Assembly: GCA_034769895.1 (NCBI GenBank)
Contig: CM068370.1
Location: 44,773,844-44,837,843, forward strand
Length of the DNA stretch: 64,000 nucleotides
Reading direction: 5' to 3'
Origin: Magicicada septendecula
Taxonomy: Eukaryota > Arthropoda > Insecta > Hemiptera > Cicadidae
This document shows positions 57,452 to 64,000 of the stretch, in pieces. The notes under the pieces are model-generated. The model ran no database searches and was not told where the DNA came from. It was given only the letters and a program-made list of their open reading frames with translations. Position numbers and translations under genes: made by a program. The first letter of the stretch is position 1, and every line of letters begins with the position of its first letter.

Positions 57452-59408
57452 ATGTATTTTTCAATGATGCAGAACAAAATGTCGAGCCCATCGCTTAGAA
57501 GGACTTCAAGCGATATTTGGTATCATTTTACCAAATTGGACAAAAAAACGAAATGCCGATATTGCCAGCAGGTAATTTCCTGTTCTTCGGGATCTTCCTC
57601 AAACCTTAAAAGGCATTTGAAAGCAAAACACCCGACAGCGCCTTTTGAACGCTCGGGAAGCCGCTCAAGATCGCCGTCAACTAGCGATGAGACCGCAGCA
57701 GAAGTGCGGGAAATCCTTTCGCTCGAATCTCCTGCATCGGCTTCTTGTACATCCACCTCGGTTGAAGACCTCCGCCCAGGAACTGACTTTCGCCCTGAAT
57801 CTGGACCCAGTTTATCTTTTGCGACGCCTTCGCCCGCAACCACTTTGCAACAACCTTTGAGTAAATTCATAAATATCATAAAGCCGATAACATTAAATAA
57901 AAGCAGATTGTTAGTTACTCAACTTTTAAAGGTGATTTGCAAAGAGTTTTATCCCTTTTCGACAGTCGAAGACGAGGAATTTAGAAAGTTTGTACATATG
58001 CTTTGCTCGAATTATAATATTCCCAGTCGCAAAACTTTGTCTAATTCCTTATTGCCTAGTCTTTTCAATGACTTAATACTGAAAATTAAAAATGAATTGG
58101 CCATTGTAAAAGCAGTTTGCCTGTGTTCGGATGGGTGGACTAATATTAACAATGTTAGTTTTTATGCGCTTATGGCGCACTTTATAGATGATAATACAAA
58201 ATTAAAGTCGTATTTATTAGAATGCTCAGAATTTGAAGATAGGCATACCGCGCAGAACCTTTCCAATTGGGTCAACGCTGTTGCAAGAAAATTTGACATT
58301 CATTTTAAAATTGTTGCAGTAGTTACTGACAATGCGGCAAACATGAAATCAGCTGCCGCCATATTAAAACTGAGACACCTACCATGCTTTGCACATTCAT
58401 TGAATCTTATTGTGCAACACGCTATTGGGTCGTCGATACAGAAAACTGTTGACGAAGTCAAACGGACAGTTACGTATTTCAAAAAAGTTCATTTGCTCAA
58501 TGTAAACTTGCCGAAATGCAGACGAATTTAAAAAAACATAAACTCAAATTGAAACAAGACGTTCTGACCGGGTGGAATTCCACCTTTGACATGTTACAAA
58601 GATTTTTTTTAAATAAAGAAGCAATTATTTCTTCCCTTGCTATATTAGGCGTAAAATCATTTAATATGATTGATAAAGACTGGGATATTCTAAAACAGGC
58701 AATAGAGGTTTTAAAAGTTTTCGATGAGGTAACAAAAGAAGTGTCGTCAGAACGAACAGTTTCTCTTTCTAAAATGGGAATTTTGATAAGGTTAATAAAA
58801 ACTTACAAAGATAAAAATAAAGGTTATTATCTTGAAATAAATTTATTAGTCGATGACATACTGAAAGAATTGTCGGAGCGGTTTGGGATTATCTCTCAAA
58901 ACGAACTAGTTACGCAGTCAACTCTGCTGGATCCTCGTTTCAAGAAACAAGGTTTTGCAGATGACACAAAGTTCAGGGAATGTTACAATAACGTTGTGTC
59001 AAAAATCAAAGCCTTGGGTGTACAACTTCAAACGTCCCAAACACAGGCACAGCAAGCAGGTCAACTACGTCGAGTGGGAGTTCTTCCATTTGGGAGGAGT
59101 TCGACGAGACAATCAACAAGCTTCAAGGAGCATATGGCCCGGGATCTGCAGCAATAGTGGAACTTGATAAATATTTAGCTGAGGAATATTTGCCTAGGAA
59201 TAATGACCCTTTATTTTGGTGGGAATCCAGAAAACTTATATATCCCACATTGTACCAACTTATTTTAAAAAGATTATGCGTTCCTGCTACTTCAGTGCCA
59301 TGTGAACGGATCTTCTCGAAAGCGGGTCAAGTATGTTCCGAAAAAAGAAACCGGCTCTCGTCGGAAAAGTTAACAAAAATTTTATTTATAAATCAAAATC
59401 TTGATTAG
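57452..59408 (+). pseudogene. hAT transposase with BED zinc finger, two frameshifts
   Basis: Start region MYFSMMQNKMSSPSLRR (57452; 57479 is a second candidate). BED finger at about 57507-57620: WYHFTKL, C-x2-C (CRYCQQ), then HLKAKH. The middle (57900-58500) carries the catalytic core seen in hAT proteins, CLCSDGWTNINNVSFYALMA and VTDNAANMKSA, then HSLNLIVQHA. The frame slips at an A6 run near 58483 (one base lost), continues to about 59050, slips again, and ends with the hAT dimerisation domain DPLFWWESRKLIYPTLYQLI and LCVPATSVPCERIFSKAG. Full length would be about 650 residues, normal for hAT. Otherwise complete, so inactivation is not very old. Confidence 0.92.
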
Positions 59409-59544
59409 TTTTTTTGGTATAGGTAATTAGATTTGTAATATTATTTTTTCATTGTACTTTATATAATAAAATAATGTAAACTTAACTAAAGTGAGTTTAT
59501 TTTTTATCATTTCCCAAATTTATGAACAACTAATCATTGAACAG

Positions 59545-60530
59545 TGCTTAACAACTCTCCTATTTGCCGACGATCAGGTAATTGTAGCGTGTGACGAGGA
59601 CGACACAGACTATATGTTTATAAAATTGAAAGAGGAGTACGAGAAATGGGGTCTAAACACAAACACTACTAAAACAGGATATCTGAAAATAGGAGACATG
59701 CAAGAAGAAGACCCAGATCTGCAAATCCATAGAATCGGAAAGTGTAGCGAATTCAGATATTTGGGAAGCATTATTTCAGAAGACGGAACAATAAAGAATG
59801 ACATCAAAAATAGGATACAACAGGGAAAAAAGGCTATTCGTTTGGTAAACTCGTTACTTTGGTCAAACAAAATGAAACTTCAAACTAAACTGACGATCTA
59901 CACAACTATTGTGGAGCCCATTTTAACTTATGGCTGCGAATCCTGGAAACTTTCAGATAAAGAGAAAAAGATGATAGAAACTGTGGAAATGGACTTCTTA
60001 AGAAGACCGTGTAATATTTCTAGAATGCAACATGTTAGAAACTTCAAACTAAACTGACGATCTACACAATTATTGTGGAGCCCATTTTAACTTATGGCTG
60101 CGAATCCTGGAAACTTTCAGATAAAGAGAAAAAGATGATAGAAACTGTGGAAATGGACTTCTTAAGAAGAGCGTGTAATATTTCTAGAATGCAACATGTT
60201 AGAAACGAAGATATAAGAAGGAAAACAGGGCGCATATTTACAACAGCAGAAAGAATAGAATCCAGATACTTGCTATGTCAGACATTTGCTATGGTATGGT
60301 CACGTAATGAGGATGGAGGAAAAGCGATGGCCAAAGAAAGCATTGACTTACACACCACAAAACAGGAGAAGAAAAGGAAGACCGACAACACAATGGAGAA
60401 CAGGAATTAGGAAAATCATGAGAGATGGAGCTGTTGAAGATGATGACTGGAAAGATAGGGAGAAATGGCGATCGAAATGCGGGATGCGGCATAGACTGTA
60501 GGACCCCCGCTAATAAAAATAATACAAATA
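59545..60530 (+). pseudogene. LINE family H, downstream half
   Basis: Resumes at CLTTLLFADDQVIVACDEDD (catalytic LFADD), then FRYLGSIISEDGTIKN (thumb), VEPILTYGCESWKLSDKEKK, and after frame breaks RYL.WYGHVMRMEEKRWPKK and GRPTTQWRTGIRKIMRD, ending at GMRHRL* (60501). The domain order is that of a normal LINE ORF2 C-terminal half. A 164-bp tandem duplication at 59874-60201 breaks the frame. A second frameshift lies near 60290. Confidence 0.85.
59874..60201 (+). repeat. 164-bp tandem duplication inside the LINE ORF
   Basis: The unit starting gaaacttcaaactaaactga at 59874 recurs at 60038 with only a few changes. Because 164 is not a multiple of three it shifts the reading frame. Confidence 0.92.
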
Positions 60531-61251
60531 TTTATTTGAATACAGCTACCGATTCCAGGTGTAGCCAGAACTCTATTTTTAAACATACAATCAGCGACGA
60601 GTAACGTTGCAGTCGAGAGATCTCTATGACTGCGTAGTGATTCAGAATTCGTACCGCCGCCGGCCTTCCAGACGCACGTGGTCGATGGACTACTGATTTA
60701 CGACAGACCGCATGGCATTAATGAACCGTGTTCATATATAGAACTGGCGTGTGAATGAAAATAACTAATGGAGTCGACGGAATATCCACTTGAGAGAACA
60801 GATGCACTGCACAGCCAGACGGCGGCACTCGAGTACGCATTAAGTACGGGCAGGTCCCGCCGCCGCGGCCAATCACGCTATTAATGTACACTCCGGCTCT
60901 GACTACGATTTAACATAAAGCAAAATTAAGGATGATATGCTGCTGAAACTGAACGAATGTTATTCGAGGCAAGAACAAGACGATTTCACGTTGCAGATTT
61001 ATACTCCATTAAACTAATATCGGGTTTTTCGAACGTGAATTGTGTAACTAGCACGCCTCTTTTGACAGTCTAATTAGAATGACCGGCTTGTAACTGTTGA
61101 AGTTAAGTATACACGTTATTAACGACAGCATTTCAAAGCACGCAAAATCGGTTACCTAAATCCCTGAATTGTCGCGTCATGTGTGGAGTCATTTTCTTGT
61201 ATACATAACTTGTACTTAAAATTCTGTAACTTCAGTAAAATAAGATAATAA
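60531..61251. other. Unassigned stretch with a CpG-rich patch
   Basis: 60600-60900 is GC- and CpG-richer (gccgccgcggccaatcacgc at about 60860, an inverted CCAAT context) than the rest. No open frame supports a gene. It may be a promoter-like region or the end of an unknown repeat. Confidence 0.35.
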
Positions 61252-62015
61252 ATATCGGTATGGAAAACCATACATGACTTTTCATGTTCTAATATTTATA
61301 TTTAAAATCATTTTCGAAATGAAATATTTCCATAGAAACTACTTCTTTCTTCATCCTTAACTACAGTACTGTGGTCACTAACGTATAGCACCTCAAGTTA
61401 GCGCACTCGATTTTCACTGATGATGGCAATCGATGGCACTGTCGAAACGTCTGGTTGTGCAGAAAACATTGGACCACGGCCAAACAGCCCGGGAAGGAAT
61501 TTTAACAACAAACTACTTCTTTGTTGCCGATAACGTAGTACACATATAAAAAATTAGCCCCCTCCCCTTCAACTATCATTTTCATTTATAGAAAATTACC
61601 CCATCCCCCTTCAACTATCCTTTTCATTTATAGATATTACATCTACCTTTCTACAGTGGATTATTATGACCTTCTTTTAAGGATACTTTATTTATCAAAA
61701 TTAAGCACTTTACTCTTGTTAAAACGTAAAACGTTGCAGGTAAACTACCCCTTTCCCTTAACCGATCTTCACAAAAAACAATAGGCCTTGAGTCCTCTAC
61801 AATGCATGGCCGTATGCAAAACATTATTTGATTTTGTTTAATTTTGCGGCAGTTATCGTTGGCCATAGAAAACATTCGACACACAGACCCTTTTCGGAAA
61901 ATGACTTTTCTTCATGTTTTGAGGGTAATGCAATCAGAATAAGCCCTTATCTCGAACACGATTTTTTTCGCCATCACCATACTTCCATTTCCTTATGGAA
62001 CATGGAAGTAAGAAT
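61252..62015 (+). mobile_element. Penelope-like terminal repeat copy B, with hammerhead core
   Basis: Plus-oriented counterpart of 14973-15745. Landmarks in order: the atacatgacttttcatgttc region, the hammerhead core (61411-61455), the tail ccacggccaaacagcccgg, C-rich lines at 61558-61615, and ccatttccttatggaacatg at the end. Single-copy arrangement, not a hairpin. Confidence 0.55.
61411..61455 (+). ncRNA. Hammerhead ribozyme-like core (copy B)
   Basis: UUUUCA, CUGAUGA (61417-61423), a 20-nt stem II region with one mispair, GAAAC (61444-61448), GUC, UGG. The core is invariant, but stem II is weaker than in copy A. Confidence 0.5.
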
Positions 62016-62979
62016 GTAGCAGTCAACAGAAAAAATGCGCGCACGCGTGTGAAATATTAGCTCCCAAAATAAGAAGGGGAACTGTCGCATTGCATTGGAT
62101 TGTAGAAGCGGGACGTCGTTGCACCCATGGTCTGGTCAGAGGATCTGGGTCGAGCCCAATGCCTGCCAGAAGATAAACACTACGACTGCGTTGATCCAGG
62201 CGACAGTTGTCACCAGTCTAGAACACAGTACCCAGACGCCTTGAGGCAGAGAGCCCCGTAAAGGCGAAAGTAACGGCAGAAAACAGCGTGTTCAGCAAGC
62301 TAGGAGGGGTCTCTGCGAAAACGGGGTAAAGGTAGGTAATCTGCTTAGGAGTGGAGGGAGGGTTAAAACAAAAGTCATGAAATAGTCCAGAAATGGTAGC
62401 CAGAACTAGGTTCTTCACGCAGAAACTAGTGTAAGTTGGTTGGTACCTTTAAATATATTTGGCGGTGCATTAAGCCATGTGGCAGATGCAGCAGTGATGT
62501 AAAAAGTATAAGTGCGTAAGCAAAGGGGCGTTTTTCAATAGAGGTTCTCTTATAGCCTCTAGACAACAAGAAGAAATTCATAAAAAGTATTCATAAAAGT
62601 TAGTGTTAAGAGTCGTTCCTTTTTTTACTTATTTTTGTATCAAAAGCCTAAAGCGATTTATTCATCCATTTCAATACGCGGAAGATGTAACCTGGATAGT
62701 AATAACCCTCATATTAATAGCAGTGATTATTTTTTCTTCTATTTATCTTTGGTTTACAAGTTTTATTTACTCTGGAAAGCGCCTTCTTCTCAATCCTATT
62801 TCTACATTTTGTTTCACACATGCCCCGTAATTACAGTAGCCCGTAATATATATATATATATATATATATATATCGTTGTTGCCAAGGCTCTGAACAATTG
62901 TGTTGTTAGAAAGTTACAGATCCTGTTCTTGATTGTGGACTTGACCTCGCTTGACGTGTGTACGGTCGCACACACATTA

Positions 62980-63016
<37 letters not shown>

Positions 63017-63075
63017 CGAGGTTTACAGTTGGAAGACCAAAGTAAGTAAAGTACAAGCTCAGAAAAAATACCGAG
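62016..63075. other. Unassigned stretch with microsatellites
   Basis: (TA)n at 62846-62873 and (TTA)n at 62976-63016. 62090-62420 is GC-richer with no recognised product. Confidence 0.4.
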
Positions 63076-63079
63076 GCCT

Positions 63080-63525
63080 ATGAATAAAGAAAGATGAGAG
63101 GAAAGATGGACCAGCGACACGAAGCGAAGGAGGATTGCTAGGCTCATAAAGTAGTTAGCTGAGTGGACTGATCGCAAACATGGAGAGATTAACTATTTCA
63201 TAACAGAATTTCTAACCGGTCACTGGCTGCTCTGGACTTACCCATATAGGATGAGGAAAGTAGACAGACCAAACAGGAACTAGACGATGTGCACCACATG
63301 TTTTTTACCTGTGACAGATGGAAAGAGAAGAGGCAAACCCTGGAAAATGTAGTGGGACAGATCTCGCCCGAAAATATTATCGGACTGATGCTGCAGAGCG
63401 AACACCACTGCAATAAGGTAGCAGCCTACATAGAGAAGAAACTAGGGCAAAAGAAGAAAACAGAAAATGATCTTGCTAGGGCCGCTGACAGAATAGCAGA
63501 AGACAGGTAACGTGACCCCGCTGAC
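63080..63525 (+). pseudogene. LINE ORF2 C-terminus, R1/Jockey-type
   Basis: The plus strand reads VHHMFFTCDRWKEKRQTLEN (63283-63342), then VVGQISPENIIGLMLQSEHH and KVAAYIEKKLGQKKKTEND. The H..F.C.RW....L....G...P.N....ML...W..V..Y....L..KK pattern is typical of the C-terminal cysteine-histidine region of R1- and Jockey-group LINE proteins. Upstream the text is broken (63180-63280). Only this end piece is present. Confidence 0.7.
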
Positions 63526-63699
63526 TGTTTAAAACAGATGAACGTCCACAAGACGAAGTATAAATGGCACCACCTTGAAGTATTGCGAAAGCTGAGTCCC
63601 GAGGTGGATCCATACCGTGGATAACAGAGTTTGTGGTTTTGCTTAGAAGACGTCTGCAACTCTGATTAAACCTGAATCCATTTTTTTTTTCCAAAAAAT
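63526..63699. other. Short unassigned spacer
   Basis: Possibly the 3' region of the preceding LINE; a T run lies near 63681. Confidence 0.3.
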
Positions 63700-64000
63700 G
63701 TTGCACAATAAAAGGATTCATAAAATGGTATTACTAAAGATATTTACAATAAAAAGTGCATATCTAAAAATGCGAAAATAAGGCATTACAGTACAGTAAT
63801 GAAGCCAGAATGCCTAAATGCAAGTGAATGTCTTGCATTGAATTATAATTTAGACAAACTATAAATATTGGACAAACGAATTATTAGAAAAATATTAGGC
63901 CCACGAAAAACTTCAGAAGGTTAGAAAATAAGACGTAATGTTGAAATATATCAGAGTACAGAAAATATAACAGAAACAATGAAAAAAGATGACTATTATT
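63700..64000 (+). pseudogene. LINE fragment, family B (copy 4), runs off the window
   Basis: The plus strand reads, across stops, the same words as copy 3: an RYLQ-KV block, HYST(V)-, then ECLALNYNLDKL-like and ILGPRKTSE-like text. A stop replaces a codon in the LDKLEILE block (63862). Truncated by the window end. Confidence 0.7.

Larger units (their letters stand above)
52976..59536 (+). mobile_element. hAT transposon inserted in a LINE
   Basis: Begins TAGAGATGGGCGATCCGC, a hAT-type terminus. The flanks ATGAGCAG (52968-52975) and TTGAACAG (59537-59544) are an 8-bp duplication with two changes. Removing the interval joins the LINE frame from MDEQ to CLTTLLFADDQ. It encodes a BED-finger hAT transposase at 57452-59408. 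The right terminal repeat expected (ending cccatctcta) is not visible, so the right end has been lost or replaced; this is the weak point of the boundary call. A second element sits inside at 53096-55002. Confidence 0.7.

Noticed and set aside
58478..58490. A6 run in the hAT transposase as a programmed frameshift site
   Set aside because: The run is out of phase for X XXY YYZ slippage, and a second frameshift follows, so simple mutation is likelier.

Overview
The window looks like intergenic or intronic DNA of an insect with a large, transposon-rich genome. A cockroach-like (blattodean) or similar hemimetabolous insect is my inference. The grounds are AT-rich sequence, no complete host gene, very long (GT)n and (GTT)n tracts, and dense fragments of non-LTR retrotransposons, hAT, mariner, Tigger and gypsy elements. 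No bacterial features, rRNA or convincing tRNA gene were seen. Almost every coding trace is transposon-derived. The one plausible host coding piece is a 113-bp exon candidate on the minus strand at 39202-39314.

Layout. 1-21.8 kb: a hammerhead-bearing hairpin (651-888), antisense and sense LINE fragments (3.8-5.7 kb), a solo LTR with a TATA box (5729-6301), a 600-bp foldback (7209-7806), an internally deleted mariner (8272-9166), a decayed Tigger (from 10494), several 5'-truncated LINEs, a hAT-type MITE with a perfect 8-bp target duplication (18817-19583), and an antisense LINE (20.1-21.4 kb). 21859-32031: a full-length, very young Ty3/gypsy element. Its 2.2-kb LTRs differ by about five substitutions and its target duplication is AATC. 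Gag is split between two frames. Gag-pol is joined by a textbook -1 frameshift signal: A AAA AAC, a 9-nt spacer, a GC-rich stem and a possible pseudoknot. 32-52 kb: LINE tails, four further hairpin elements, a second hAT MITE (39929-40775), the exon candidate, and a Tigger remnant with TA duplications (47844-48745). 52.6-60.5 kb: a three-level nest. A LINE reverse transcriptase gene is split by a hAT element (52976-59536), which is itself split by a 1.9-kb terminal-inverted-repeat element (53096-55002). 61-64 kb: a Penelope-like remnant and two LINE fragments.

The strongest recurring signal outside protein genes is a hammerhead-ribozyme-like core (CUGANGA, stem II, GAAA) present at least ten times in several sequence families. 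Most copies sit in inverted pairs that are always head-to-head (left copy on the minus strand, right copy on the plus strand). One family also carries a shared tail, ccacggcctaacagcccgg. Minimal hammerheads of this kind are known from Penelope-like retroelements of animals, so I read these as Penelope-type terminal repeats preserved as hairpins.

Nothing suggests a host operon or pathway. The genes that work together are those of the gypsy element (gag, protease, reverse transcriptase, RNase H, integrase, LTRs). All other transposon proteins are fragmented. All identifications rest on reading motifs and comparing copies by eye; no database search was run.
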